Counted from the stretch's first letter, positions 38,220-47,610 are shown. The stretch: 64,000 nucleotides of DNA from an uncultured Porphyromonadaceae bacterium (GCA_949285425.1 CASEAJ010000004.1:1-64000); one strand, 5' to 3'. Numbers and translations: made by a program. Notes: generated by a model not told the origin, from the letters alone.

Positions 38220-40226
38220 ATGAACATGAAAAAATTATTCATTGCCGCATGGGCATTTTTAGGCGGCATGCCGCTGATTTCAGCCAAAGACTACACCCTC
38301 ACCTCACCCGACCGGGAGATTGTCGTGGTGGTCAGCGTTGGAGAACGGGTGGAATACACCGTAACCCACAACGGCGACATGCTGCTTGACAAGTCGGCCG
38401 TGTCCATGGAACTGACCGACGGAACCGCTTTCGGCATCCAACCCCGGCTGCAAAAAACCGCCAGCCGCAGCGTTGACGAACTGATCAGCGCCAACGTGTA
38501 CAAGAAGAAACAGGTGAAAGACCAATTCAACGAACTGCAAATGACCTTCCGTGGCAACTATCGGCTCACGTTCCGCGCCTATGACGACGGGGTGGCCTAC
38601 CGGTTCAGCAGCACTTCGAAAAAACCGTTCAAGGTACGCAGCGAGCAGGCAGAATTCAATTTCCCTGTCGACCGCAAAGCCTACATCCCCTACGTGAGGG
38701 AAGACCGCACAACCAGTTTCGAAGAACAGTTCTTCAACTCGTTTGAAAACACCTATGCCTACGAGCCCCTTTCACGCTGGGACAAACGGAAATATGCCTT
38801 CTTGCCACTGCTGGTTGAAGGGCCCAACGGAAAGAAAGTGTGCATCGGCGAGGCCGACCTCATGAACTATCCGGGCATGTACCTCTACACCAACGGAGAA
38901 CATGCGCTGAAAGGTGTGTTTGCGCCCCATCCCGCCGAATTGAAACAGGGCGGACACAACAACCTGCAGATGCTGGTCACGAAACGGAACGACTACATTG
39001 CCGAATTTGAACAGGGAACGGACTTCCCCTGGCGCTATCTGGTCATTTCGGAACAGGACCACGAACTGGCCGACTGCGATATGGTGTACCGCCTGGCTAC
39101 CCCCACCGTTGACATGGACTTCAGCTGGGTGAAACCCGGCAAGGTGGCCTGGGACTGGTGGAACGACTGGAACCTGTACGGCGTGGACTTCAGGGCCGGC
39201 ATCAACAACGACACCTACAAATATTACATTGACTTTGCCTCGGAGCACGGCATTGAATATGTCATTCTCGATGAAGGTTGGGCTGTCAACCTACAGGCCG
39301 ACCTCATGCAGGTGATTCCGGAAATAGACCTCCCCATGCTGGCCCGATATGCCGAAAGCAAAGGGGTAGGACTGATTCTCTGGGCCGGATACCATGCCTT
39401 CGACCGTGACATGGAAAATGTGTGCAAGCATTATGCCGACATGGGCATCAAAGGGTTCAAGGTGGACTTCATGGACCGCGACGACCAGATTGCGGTCGAC
39501 TTCCACCGCAGGGCTGCCGCCATGACCGCCAAATACAAACTGCTGATTGACTTCCACGGCACCTACAAACCCACCGGTCTGTACCGCACCTACCCGAACG
39601 TCATCAACTTCGAAGGCGTACACGGACTGGAACAACTGAAATGGGGCGGCACACATATTGACCAGGTGACCTACGATGTCACCATACCTTTCATCCGCAT
39701 GGTTGCCGGACCGATGGACTACACGCAAGGGGCCATGCGCAATGCCAGCCGCGGCAATTACCGCCCGGTCAACAACGAGGCCATGAGCCAGGGCACCCGC
39801 TGCCACCAACTTGCGGAATACGTGATTTTCGAATCGCCGCTCAACATGCTATGCGACAGTCCGTCCAACTACGAACGGGAAGAAGAATGCACGGAATTCA
39901 TTGCCGAAATTCCTACCGTGTGGGATGAAACCGTTTCACTCGACGGCGAAGTGGGACAGCATGTCACCATCGCCCGCCGCAGCGGAAACACCTGGTATGT
40001 GGGCTCACTCAACAACTGGGATGCACGGGAAATGGAAATAGACCTGAGTTTCCTCGGCCAGGGGTCGTTTGAAGTGGAAGCATTCCGCGACGGCATCAAC
40101 GCCGACAAGGCCGCCCGCGACTACAAGAAAGAAACGTTTGTCATCAACGCCAAACCCGATGCCAACAAACTGACAGTGAAACTGGCTCCCGGAGGAGGAT
40201 GGGCTGCAAAAATTGTGAAAAAATAA
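38220..40226 (+). CDS. GH97 retaining alpha-galactosidase-type enzyme
   Basis: The 668-residue protein has a signal peptide (MNMKKLFIAAWAFLGGMPLISA) and the GH97 three-domain layout. Its active site is of the retaining branch: nucleophile D416 in FKVDFMDRDD and acid/base E471 in GLEQLKW, which fit D415 and E470 of the B. thetaiotaomicron alpha-galactosidase as I recall it. The glutamates of the inverting SusB branch are absent. It should thus release galactose, or perhaps another axial-O4 sugar, from alpha-galactosides in the periplasm. There is no SusC/D pair beside it. The DUF1016 nuclease gene starts 11 nt after it. An alternative start is 6 nt downstream. Confidence 0.9.
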   Translation: MNMKKLFIAAWAFLGGMPLISAKDYTLTSPDREIVVVVSVGERVEYTVTHNGDMLLDKSAVSMELTDGTAFGIQPRLQKTASRSVDELISANVYKKKQVKDQFNELQMTFRGNYRLTFRAYDDGVAYRFSSTSKKPFKVRSEQAEFNFPVDRKAYIPYVREDRTTSFEEQFFNSFENTYAYEPLSRWDKRKYAFLPLLVEGPNGKKVCIGEADLMNYPGMYLYTNGEHALKGVFAPHPAELKQGGHNNLQMLVTKRNDYIAEFEQGTDFPWRYLVISEQDHELADCDMVYRLATPTVDMDFSWVKPGKVAWDWWNDWNLYGVDFRAGINNDTYKYYIDFASEHGIEYVILDEGWAVNLQADLMQVIPEIDLPMLARYAESKGVGLILWAGYHAFDRDMENVCKHYADMGIKGFKVDFMDRDDQIAVDFHRRAAAMTAKYKLLIDFHGTYKPTGLYRTYPNVINFEGVHGLEQLKWGGTHIDQVTYDVTIPFIRMVAGPMDYTQGAMRNASRGNYRPVNNEAMSQGTRCHQLAEYVIFESPLNMLCDSPSNYEREEECTEFIAEIPTVWDETVSLDGEVGQHVTIARRSGNTWYVGSLNNWDAREMEIDLSFLGQGSFEVEAFRDGINADKAARDYKKETFVINAKPDANKLTVKLAPGGGWAAKIVKK

Positions 40227-40237
40227 ACAGAACCCCT

Positions 40238-41329
40238 ATGGAACACGTTCCATCATTTGTAAAAAGAGAAGGCACTTTTGCTGACGAGAGCTATGACAAA
40301 TGGCTCTCTGTCATCAAAAGCCGTCTGCAACAATCCCAAATAAAAGCTGCCATAAAAGTCAACCATGCTTTGATGCAGTTTTATTGGGATTTGGGACGTG
40401 ACATAGTCAGATTAAAAGCCGAACAGAAATGGGGTGACAGTGTCATCGAACATTTGAGTCTCGATTTGAAATCCGCATTCCCCAACCAGAAAGGATTTTC
40501 TACACGAAACATACGATATGCCAAACAATGGTTTCTTTTCTACAGCGAAGGACTCATAAAATTGCACCAAGCTGGTGCAAAAATGCCGAAAAGTTTTGCC
40601 CTTGTACCTTGGCGACACCATGTAGAAATCATAACCAAATGCCGGAATGTGGAAGAAGCCTTGTTTTATATCAATAAAGTAATAGAAAACAATTGGAGCA
40701 GAAGAGAATTGGAGGACTTTTTGGAAAGCGATTTATATAGGACTCTTGGAAAAGCGCCGACCAACTTCAAACATACCCTGCCTTCACCATTGGCAGGCTT
40801 GGCACAAGAGATTCTAAAAGATCCTTACAATTTCGATTTTCTTTCCATGACAAAAGGATACGACGAAAAACGGTTGGAAGATGCCTTGTTTCACAACATC
40901 ACTCGTTTTCTGTTGGAATTGGGTAATGGATTCGCTTTTGTAGGGAGACAAATGGAACTCCGAATGCCTGGAGGAAAATCATTTTTCCCCGACATGATAT
41001 TCTATCACATACGGCTCAAATGTTATGTTGTCATAGAACTGAAGGTCGTTGACTTCACCCCTGAATTTGCCGGCAAATTAAATTTCTACGTGACAGCAGT
41101 CGACAAACTTTTACGCGGTGCCGATGACAACCCTACCATTGGACTGCTCATTTGCAAGTCCAAAGACAAAACTCTTGTAGAATGGTCTTTTCAAGACATC
41201 AACAAACCTTTAGGAGTAGCGTCCTATCAATTGCAAGAAATTATCAGCAAAGAGATTTCCGACATGTTGCCTTCTGCTCATGACATAGAAAAAATGCTGG
41301 ACAAAGATCAAACAAACCAACTGTTATGA
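40238..41329 (+). CDS. DUF1016 (YhcG-like) PD-(D/E)XK nuclease family protein
   Basis: The 363-residue protein has an N-terminal helical DUF1016 domain (FYWDLGRDIVRLK, GFSTRNIRYAKQWF) and a C-terminal PD-(D/E)XK nuclease-like domain with D252 (FFPDMIF) and E267/K269 (VVIELKV). The function of the family is not settled; members are scattered, often in defence or mobile regions. This gene is lower in GC than GH97 and argF' on either side. It starts 11 nt after GH97, and its TGA overlaps the argF' ATG (ATGA at 41326-41329). An insertion that fits so exactly into an operon is odd. I chose the ATG at 40238, which avoids overlap with GH97. Confidence 0.88.
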   Translation: MEHVPSFVKREGTFADESYDKWLSVIKSRLQQSQIKAAIKVNHALMQFYWDLGRDIVRLKAEQKWGDSVIEHLSLDLKSAFPNQKGFSTRNIRYAKQWFLFYSEGLIKLHQAGAKMPKSFALVPWRHHVEIITKCRNVEEALFYINKVIENNWSRRELEDFLESDLYRTLGKAPTNFKHTLPSPLAGLAQEILKDPYNFDFLSMTKGYDEKRLEDALFHNITRFLLELGNGFAFVGRQMELRMPGGKSFFPDMIFYHIRLKCYVVIELKVVDFTPEFAGKLNFYVTAVDKLLRGADDNPTIGLLICKSKDKTLVEWSFQDINKPLGVASYQLQEIISKEISDMLPSAHDIEKMLDKDQTNQLL

Positions 41330-42279
41330 AAACCTACACCAACGTAAAAGACCTCGGCGACCTGCAGAAAGCAGTGCAGGAGGCACTGGAAGTAAAAAAG
41401 AACCGTTTCGCCTACAAACATCTCGGCGAAAACAAGACCTTGCTCATGGTGTTCTTCAACTCGAGCCTGCGCACCCGGCTGAGTACACAAAAGGCCGGTA
41501 TGAACCTCGGCATGAACACCATTGTGCTCGATGTGAACCAGGGAGCCTGGAAACTGGAAACCGAACGGGGAGTCATCATGGACGGCGACAAGTCGGAACA
41601 CCTGCTCGAAGCCATCCCGGTCATGGGGTCCTATTGCGACCTCATCGGCGTGCGCTCGTTTGCCGGACTGCAAGACAAAACGTTCGACTACAACGAAACC
41701 ATCCTCAACCAGTTCATAGAACATTCGGGCAAACCGGTATTCAGCATGGAGGCCGCCACCGGACATCCCTTGCAAGCCTTTGCCGACCTCATCACCATAG
41801 AGGAACACAAACGCACCGCACGCCCGAAAGTGGTGATGACCTGGGCACCCCATCCACGTGCACTGCCACAAGCCGTGCCCAACTCGTTTGCCGACTTCAT
41901 GAACGAAGCCGATGTCGACTTCGTCATCACCCACCCCAAAGGGTATGAACTCGACGAAAAGTTTGTCCGGGGTGCACGGGTGGAATATGACCAAATGAAG
42001 GCACTGGAAGGAGCCGACTTTGTCTATGCCAAGAACTGGTCGGCCTACCGCGACCCGCACTACGGGCAGATTATCAACACCGACCGCAACTGGACAGTGG
42101 GACAACGCCAAATGGCCGTCACAAACAACGCCTTTTTCATGCACTGCCTGCCGGTGCGCCGCAACATGATTGTCACCGATGATGTAATTGAAAGCCCACA
42201 GTCGCTCGTCATTCCCGAAGCGGCCAACCGGGAAATATCGGCACAGGTGGTATTGAAAAGAATGCTTGAAACTATGTAA
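41326..42279 (+). CDS. argF': N-succinylornithine carbamoyltransferase (ArgF')
   Basis: The 317-residue protein is the Bacteroidetes ArgF', which makes N-succinylcitrulline from N-succinylornithine and carbamoyl phosphate. It has the carbamoyl-phosphate loop SSLRTRLSTQ, MHCLPVRRN and the RNWTVGQRQMA region. The family's specificity residue 90 is proline in the B. fragilis enzyme (GDKPEHLLEA, from memory) but serine here (GDKS-EHLLEA). A Pro/Glu swap at this place switches succinyl and acetyl preference, so Ser is of interest. The start overlaps the DUF1016 stop. argB follows after a 125-nt gap. Confidence 0.93.
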   Translation: MKTYTNVKDLGDLQKAVQEALEVKKNRFAYKHLGENKTLLMVFFNSSLRTRLSTQKAGMNLGMNTIVLDVNQGAWKLETERGVIMDGDKSEHLLEAIPVMGSYCDLIGVRSFAGLQDKTFDYNETILNQFIEHSGKPVFSMEAATGHPLQAFADLITIEEHKRTARPKVVMTWAPHPRALPQAVPNSFADFMNEADVDFVITHPKGYELDEKFVRGARVEYDQMKALEGADFVYAKNWSAYRDPHYGQIINTDRNWTVGQRQMAVTNNAFFMHCLPVRRNMIVTDDVIESPQSLVIPEAANREISAQVVLKRMLETM

Positions 42280-42299
42280 CGGGAAGCGGGGAGCGAAAA

Positions 42300-42358
42300 G
42301 TTGACAGCTAACAGTTAGTAGTGACAGTTAGTAGTGACGAGTTATCAGTGACAAGCGG
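42300..42358. repeat. TGACGAG/TGACAGTTAG-type short repeats
   Basis: Short direct repeats (ACAGTTAGTAGTGAC, GTGACGAGTTATCAGTGACAAG) fill the argF'-argB gap. They resemble those at 24935-24980 and 29627-29655. The flanks GGGAGCG (near 42288) and CGCTCCC (near 42382) could pair around them. Confidence 0.5.
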
Positions 42359-42404
42359 ATAGCTTCCCACTCCTCACTGCTCGCTCCCAATAAAAACAAA
42401 TCCA

Positions 42405-43178
42405 ATGGAACAACTGACACTTATCAAAGTAGGAGGAAAAATAGTAGAGGAAGCCGACACCTTGCAACAACTGCTGGCCGACTTCTCGCACATGAAAGGA
42501 CACCGGATGCTGGTACATGGAGGCGGACGTTCGGCTACCGCACTGGCAACTCGTCTGGGCATTGAAAGCCGCATGGTAAACGGACGGAGAATCACCGATG
42601 CCGACATGCTACGGGTAGTCACCATGGTGTATGGCGGACTGGTCAACAAGCAGATTGTTGCCGGGCTGCAGGCTTTGAACGTAAACGCACTGGGACTGAC
42701 CGGAGCCGACATGAACTGCATGCGTTCGGAAAAACGGCCGGTTAAAGACATTGACTACGGCTTTGTGGGCGATGTCAAGGAAGTGAACGCCACCCTGCTG
42801 GCCGGGCTCATTGCCCAGGGAGTCGTTCCCGTTCTGGCTCCCCTGACACACGACAAACAGGGACACCTGCTCAACACCAATGCCGACACCATTGCCGGAG
42901 AAGCAGCCAAAGCCCTGGCACGGCATTTCGAAGTGACACTCATGTTCTGCTTCGAAAAGAAAGGCGTGCTGGCCGATGAGCAGGATGACGACAGTGTCAT
43001 TCCCGAACTAAATGCCGCTTCTTTCAAAACCTATGTGGACAACGGAACCATTCAGGGAGGCATGATACCCAAACTGGAAAACGCTTTCGATGCATTGAAA
43101 GCGGGTGTACGGCAAGTCATCATCACACGCGCCGACTGCATGGCCCACCCGGAAGCCGGCACGAGAGTTACGTTGTAG
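42405..43178 (+). CDS. argB: Acetylglutamate kinase family (ArgB)
   Basis: ArgB phosphorylates N-acylglutamate, the second step of arginine synthesis. The 257-residue protein has the amino-acid kinase motifs LIKVGGKIVEE (K8 region), MLVHGGGRSAT and LLNTNADTIAGEAAKAL, plus the GGMIPKLENA site near the C-terminus. Because the partner enzyme is of the succinylornithine type, the natural substrate is likely N-succinylglutamate, as proposed for Bacteroides. It lies between argF' and an esterase gene, with argE beyond. Confidence 0.93.
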   Translation: MEQLTLIKVGGKIVEEADTLQQLLADFSHMKGHRMLVHGGGRSATALATRLGIESRMVNGRRITDADMLRVVTMVYGGLVNKQIVAGLQALNVNALGLTGADMNCMRSEKRPVKDIDYGFVGDVKEVNATLLAGLIAQGVVPVLAPLTHDKQGHLLNTNADTIAGEAAKALARHFEVTLMFCFEKKGVLADEQDDDSVIPELNAASFKTYVDNGTIQGGMIPKLENAFDALKAGVRQVIITRADCMAHPEAGTRVTL

Positions 43179-43244
43179 CCGCCCGACGCCCACATGCAAG
43201 CCCGGTCAAAAAGCAACCTATCAACCAACAAAACATGAGATAAA

Positions 43245-44117
43245 ATGAAAAAACTTATATGGACAACACTCGCTGCCTGCTTATTGGGCAGCACACTGAT
43301 TATGGCACAAGAAGAGATTAAACTCTACCCCAACGGGCCAAAAGAAAGCAACGAACTGACAAGACCCGAAAGCAATGCCAACCGCGACGATGGCTGGATA
43401 AGCGACATAAGCGAAGCACGCATGTATGCCTACATCGTGCCCAAGGAAAAAGCCAGCGGTGCCGCCGTTGTCATTTGTCCGGGCGGAGGATATGCCGGCA
43501 TTGCCGCCACCAAAGAAGGCTCGGAGTATGCACAGTGGCTCAACGAGCAAGGCGTTTCGGCCTTCGTGCTGTACTACCGCATGCCTAACGGACACCACCG
43601 CATCCCCCTGACCGATGCACAGACCGCCATTGAAATCGTCCGGAAGAACGCAAGAAAATGGAACATCGACCCGCACAAAATCGGCATTTCGGGATTCTCG
43701 GCCGGCGGACACCTGGCCTCGACAGCCGGTACCCACTTCACGAAAAAGAACCGCCCCGACTTCATGATTCTGCTCTACCCTGTCATAACCATGAAGGTTG
43801 CCACACACGGAGGCTCGAAGAACAACCTGCTGGGAGATAACCAGACAAAAGAAATGCTGGACCTTTATTCGAACGAATTGCAGGTAAACGCCAACACTCC
43901 CCCCGCATTCATCGTACATGCGAAAGATGACAACGTGGTACCCATTGTCAACAGCGAAATGTTCTACAAGTCCTTGCAGGCAAACGGTGTATCCGCCGAA
44001 CTGCACGTGTATGAACACGGCGGACACGGCTTCGGACTGCGCAAGACAGGCACCGACTCGGAAGCCTGGCCGGAACAACTCAAACTGTGGCTGAGAGCAA
44101 ACGACCTCACCAAATAA
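43245..44117 (+). CDS. Secreted alpha/beta-hydrolase, acetyl-xylan-esterase-like
   Basis: The 290-residue protein has a signal peptide (MKKLIWTTLAACLLGSTLIMAQ), the oxyanion motif CPGGGY, nucleophile serine in GISGFSAGGHLA, acid Asp in VHAKDDNVVP and His in HGGHGFG. This fits the BD-FAE/esterase family often found with xylan-active genes; it probably removes acetyl or similar groups from sugars in the periplasm. It stands between argB and argE, where no carbohydrate gene is adjacent, so the context says little about its substrate. Confidence 0.85.
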   Translation: MKKLIWTTLAACLLGSTLIMAQEEIKLYPNGPKESNELTRPESNANRDDGWISDISEARMYAYIVPKEKASGAAVVICPGGGYAGIAATKEGSEYAQWLNEQGVSAFVLYYRMPNGHHRIPLTDAQTAIEIVRKNARKWNIDPHKIGISGFSAGGHLASTAGTHFTKKNRPDFMILLYPVITMKVATHGGSKNNLLGDNQTKEMLDLYSNELQVNANTPPAFIVHAKDDNVVPIVNSEMFYKSLQANGVSAELHVYEHGGHGFGLRKTGTDSEAWPEQLKLWLRANDLTK

Positions 44118-44221
44118 AGGTTGATGCCTACGACCATACAGACGGACCCGCTCCCGCTGCAACTGCAACGGGAGCGGTCTTACAAACGATAACTGCCAAC
44201 CCCCATAAACAATATAGCACC

Positions 44222-45259
44222 ATGCCCCTGAACTTGCTCAAACAACTCATAGCCATTCCATCCGTAAGCCGGGAAGAACAGCAGGCCGCCGACTTCCTCG
44301 AACGTTACATCGAGTCGGAAGGCTACACCGCCTCACGCAAAGGCAACAACGTGTGGACCATCGGACCCGCATTCGACACGGCACGTCCCACCCTGCTGCT
44401 CAATTCGCACATCGACACGGTGAAACCTGTTGCCGGCTGGACACGCGACCCGTTCTGCCCCACCACCGCAGGCGACCGTCTGTACGGACTGGGCAGCAAC
44501 GATGCAGGAGCCAGTCTGGTCACTCTGCTGCACACGTTCTTCTACCTTGCACAACGGCCGCAAGCCTACAACCTCATTTTCGCGGCGTCGGCCGAAGAGG
44601 AAGTGTCGGGCGAAAACGGCATGCGGAGCCTGATAGGCGAACTGCCTAAAATAGACTTCGCCATTGTGGGAGAACCTACCAGCATGCAGCTGGCCGTTGC
44701 CGAAAAAGGATTGATGGTCATTGACTGCCAAGTGAGGGGAAAAGCCGGACACGCCGCCCGCAACGAAGGTGACAACGCCCTGTACAAGGCCCTGCCCTGC
44801 ATAGAATGGTTCCGTACGTACGAGTTTGCCCGACGCTCCGAACTGCTGGGAGCGGTCAAAATGAGCGTCACCATGATTCATGCCGGCACACAGCACAATG
44901 TGGTGCCCGACCTGTGCACGTTCACCGTTGACATACGCAGCAACGAACTGTACAGCAACGAAGCACTGCTTGCTGAAATCAGACAACACGCTGGCTGCGA
45001 AGTGACTCCCCGCTCCACCCGGCTCAACTCAACACAAACGCCCCTGCAGCATCCGCTGGTGCAGCGGGCCCGCACGTTGGGCATTCCGCTGTTCGGCTCG
45101 CCCACCCTGTCGGACCAGTCGCTTATGCCGTTCCCCAGCGCGAAAATAGGCCCCGGCGACTCATCCCGCTCGCACACCGCCGATGAATATATCCGCCCGG
45201 AAGAACTGGAACAGGCACTCGACCTGTACAAGCAACTGCTGGACGGGTTGCAGTTCTGA
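44222..45259 (+). CDS. argE: M20 family N-acylornithine deacylase (ArgE-like)
   Basis: The protein has 345 residues from the chosen ATG; an open frame 135 nt longer runs over the esterase stop and has no homology. M20 metal ligands are visible: NSHIDTV (His/Asp), GSNDAG (Asp), AEEEVSGENG (Glu), GEPTS (Glu) and the terminal HTADEYI (His). The enzyme would remove the acyl group, here probably succinyl, from ornithine or citrulline. With argF' and argB it makes a partial arginine cluster; argC, argD, argG and argH are not in the window. Confidence 0.9.
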   Translation: MPLNLLKQLIAIPSVSREEQQAADFLERYIESEGYTASRKGNNVWTIGPAFDTARPTLLLNSHIDTVKPVAGWTRDPFCPTTAGDRLYGLGSNDAGASLVTLLHTFFYLAQRPQAYNLIFAASAEEEVSGENGMRSLIGELPKIDFAIVGEPTSMQLAVAEKGLMVIDCQVRGKAGHAARNEGDNALYKALPCIEWFRTYEFARRSELLGAVKMSVTMIHAGTQHNVVPDLCTFTVDIRSNELYSNEALLAEIRQHAGCEVTPRSTRLNSTQTPLQHPLVQRARTLGIPLFGSPTLSDQSLMPFPSAKIGPGDSSRSHTADEYIRPEELEQALDLYKQLLDGLQF

Positions 45260-45263
45260 CCAT

Positions 45264-45311
45264 AAAAATTCCGTGCGGACAGGGTTTCAATTGCGTACGT
45301 ACGGAATTTTT
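45264..45311 (+). terminator. Terminator after argE
   Basis: AAAAATTCCGT (45264-45274) pairs with ACGGAATTTTT (45301-45311) across a 26-nt loop. It starts 5 nt after the argE stop. Confidence 0.65.
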
Positions 45312-45363
45312 CTTGCGTGCCGATGAAAATACATTTTCGCCTGTACGCAAGACTGCAGGCAAC

Positions 45364-45494
45364 GTCTCAGCATAAAACTCAAACAAGTTTGGTTTTCTGC
45401 TTTCGACTTTCACTATCTTTCCATAAGACAGGAGGCGTCTCAGCATAAAACTCAAACAAGTTTGGTTTTCTGCCTTCGACTTTCACTATCTTTG
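45364..45494 (+). repeat. Promoter-carrying repeat, two near-identical copies (family P)
   Basis: Two copies, 73 nt apart, read GTCTCAGCATAAAACTC, then CAAGTTTGGTTTTCTGC and TTCGACTTTCACTATCTTT. The first ends TATCTTTC (45414-45421) and the second TATCTTTG (45487-45494). In each, TTTG lies 22 nt before the -7 box. Only the second keeps the full -7 consensus, and it lies just before the TonB-dependent receptor gene. Confidence 0.75.
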
Positions 45495-45501
45495 CACCGT
45501 T

Positions 45502-47547
45502 TTGCACACGAGAACAGTCCATATCCGTTTCCGGCTGGCCGCAGCATGTCTGTGGACCGCCGTTTCGCTCGCAGCGCAACCGCAGTCTGCCGAACCTGAC
45601 AGCGTGCGTCTGCGCGACATTCCGGAAGTGACGGTAACCGGACGGAACAATCCGGAAAGCCGTTCCACCGCCCCTTTGCAAGTGGTGACCACCGATGACC
45701 TGGGACGGCTCAATGCCTTGCAGGTGTCTGATGCGGTAAAACATTTTTCGGGCGTGGCGGTGAAGGACTACGGAGGCGTAGGCGGCCTGAAAACCGTATC
45801 GGTGCGCAGCCTCGGAGCCAACCACACAACCGTAAACTATGATGGAGTGGCGGTGAGCGATGTGCAGACGGGGCAAATTGACATCGGACGGTTCTCGCTT
45901 GACGATGTGGAATCGGTGTCGCTCGTCAACGGGCAAAGCGACGACATATTCCGCCCGGCACGCAGTTTCGCCTCGGCATCGGTGCTTGATATCCATTCGC
46001 GTCGGCCTGTGTTCGAACACGGCAAGCGCATAGGAGGAAAGGCCTTCCTACGGGGAGGCTCGTTCGACCTGCTCAACCCTTCACTCACATTGAACGGTAA
46101 AATCACTTCCTGGCTCACTTCCTCCGTCAGCGGCGAATATCTTTACACCCGGGGCAACTATCCGTTCAAATATCGCTACGGCAACAGCGAAGGCGACAGC
46201 GTGGCCGTGCTGCAAAGGCAAAACACCGACGTACGGAACCTGCGGCTGGAGGCGGCTCTTTATGCCACACCATCGGAACAGGAGGAGGCTTCGCTCAAAG
46301 CCTATTACTACCACTCGGAACGAGGCCTGCCCGGCAACGTGACGTATTACAATCCGCAGCAGAACACGAACCAACGCACGTGGGACCATACGTTCTTCAC
46401 GCAAGGCCACTACCGCCGCCAATGGTCGCACCAATGGTCGCTGCAGGCAAGCGGCAAATATCACCGGAGCAGCATGCGCTATCTTGACGCGGAATACCTC
46501 GGCAGCACGGGAGTGCAGGACAACACCTACTCGCAACAGGAGTATTACGGCTCCGTGTCGGCACTTTACCGGCCGTGGAGCAGTTTTTCGCTGTCCGCCT
46601 CGGCCGACGGGTTCATCAACACCATGCAGTCGGACCTGGCCGGTTTTGCCGAACCCACCCGCTATTCGCTGTTGTCGGTTCTTGCGGCAAAATATGCGAA
46701 CAACTGGCTGTTGGCCACGGCCAGCGTGCTGAATACCCTCGTACACGAAAGGGTAGAACACGGTGATGCTCCGGCCCGTCACTGCCGCTTTTCACCCTAT
46801 GCAAGCCTTTCGTTCAAACCCTTCGGCGCACACGACCTCCGGCTGCGCATGTTTTATAAAGAAATTTTCCGGCTGCCTACATTCAACGACCTGTACTACA
46901 CAAACGTGGGCAACACCAATCTGAAGCCCGAAACAACCCGACAATACAATGTAGGACTGACCTATACGGACCGCTGGGGAAAATACATACCACACGTGCA
47001 TCTGACAGCCGACCTGTATTACAACTCGGTGGACAACAAGATTGTGGCCTTGCCAAGCAAAAAAGACATATTTCTGTGGAGCATGGTCAACTATGGGAAA
47101 GTCGCCATCAGCGGGATGGACCTGACCGGCGAATGGCGCATACGTCCGACCGACCGGATAGGCCTGTTACTGGGCGCCTCCTACACCTACCAACGGGCAC
47201 TCAACGTAACTGACCCCACCGATCCCTACACCTACCGGCACCAGATTCCCTACACCCCGCGTGTGTCCGGGTCGGCCCGAGGAGGCGTGGAAACGCCTTG
47301 GGTCAACCTGTCGTACTCGCTGGTATGGTCGGGCCATCGCTATACATTTACCCAAAACTATCCGGCCAACCGGCTGGAAGGCTATCAGGACCACAGTCTG
47401 TCGTTGTCCAGAGTTTTCCTGCTGTCGTTCGGCAAACTGTCGGCCAGCATCGAGGCGCTTAACCTGGGCGGTGAAAACTATCAGGTGGTACGCGGTTTCC
47501 CCATGCCGGGACGTTCGTGGAGAGCCACCGTCGGACTGACTTTCTAA
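45502..47547 (+). CDS. TonB-dependent receptor, BtuB/vitamin or metal-chelate type
   Basis: The 681-residue receptor has a signal peptide (HIRFRLAAACLWTAVSLAAQ), a plug (IPEVTVTGRNN, then GLKTVSVRSLGANHTTVNYDGV in two parts) and a barrel ending in the aromatic VGLTF. It lacks the CarboxypepD_reg domain and size of SusC, so a small chelate (cobalamin, siderophore) is more likely than a glycan. The best start is TTG at 45502, as no ATG precedes the signal peptide. The -7 box of the upstream repeat ends 8 nt before it, so the message may be nearly leaderless. I see no cobalamin riboswitch. Confidence 0.82.
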   Translation: MHTRTVHIRFRLAAACLWTAVSLAAQPQSAEPDSVRLRDIPEVTVTGRNNPESRSTAPLQVVTTDDLGRLNALQVSDAVKHFSGVAVKDYGGVGGLKTVSVRSLGANHTTVNYDGVAVSDVQTGQIDIGRFSLDDVESVSLVNGQSDDIFRPARSFASASVLDIHSRRPVFEHGKRIGGKAFLRGGSFDLLNPSLTLNGKITSWLTSSVSGEYLYTRGNYPFKYRYGNSEGDSVAVLQRQNTDVRNLRLEAALYATPSEQEEASLKAYYYHSERGLPGNVTYYNPQQNTNQRTWDHTFFTQGHYRRQWSHQWSLQASGKYHRSSMRYLDAEYLGSTGVQDNTYSQQEYYGSVSALYRPWSSFSLSASADGFINTMQSDLAGFAEPTRYSLLSVLAAKYANNWLLATASVLNTLVHERVEHGDAPARHCRFSPYASLSFKPFGAHDLRLRMFYKEIFRLPTFNDLYYTNVGNTNLKPETTRQYNVGLTYTDRWGKYIPHVHLTADLYYNSVDNKIVALPSKKDIFLWSMVNYGKVAISGMDLTGEWRIRPTDRIGLLLGASYTYQRALNVTDPTDPYTYRHQIPYTPRVSGSARGGVETPWVNLSYSLVWSGHRYTFTQNYPANRLEGYQDHSLSLSRVFLLSFGKLSASIEALNLGGENYQVVRGFPMPGRSWRATVGLTF

Positions 47548-47554
47548 AATCTTC

Positions 47555-47585
47555 ATTGCCAATTGTTCATTATTTCGTACTTTTG
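47555..47585 (+). promoter_or_regulatory. Promoter of purM
   Basis: ATTG (47555-47558), 19 nt, TACTTTTG (47578-47585). It is followed 25 nt later by the purM ATG at 47611. Confidence 0.6.
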
Positions 47586-47610
47586 CAGACATAATATAAT
47601 CCATTCCGTC

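Noticed and set aside
45312..45501. Cobalamin riboswitch before the TonB receptor
   Set aside because: No B12-box-like sequence is present; the space is filled by the tandem promoter repeat, which leaves no room for a leader.
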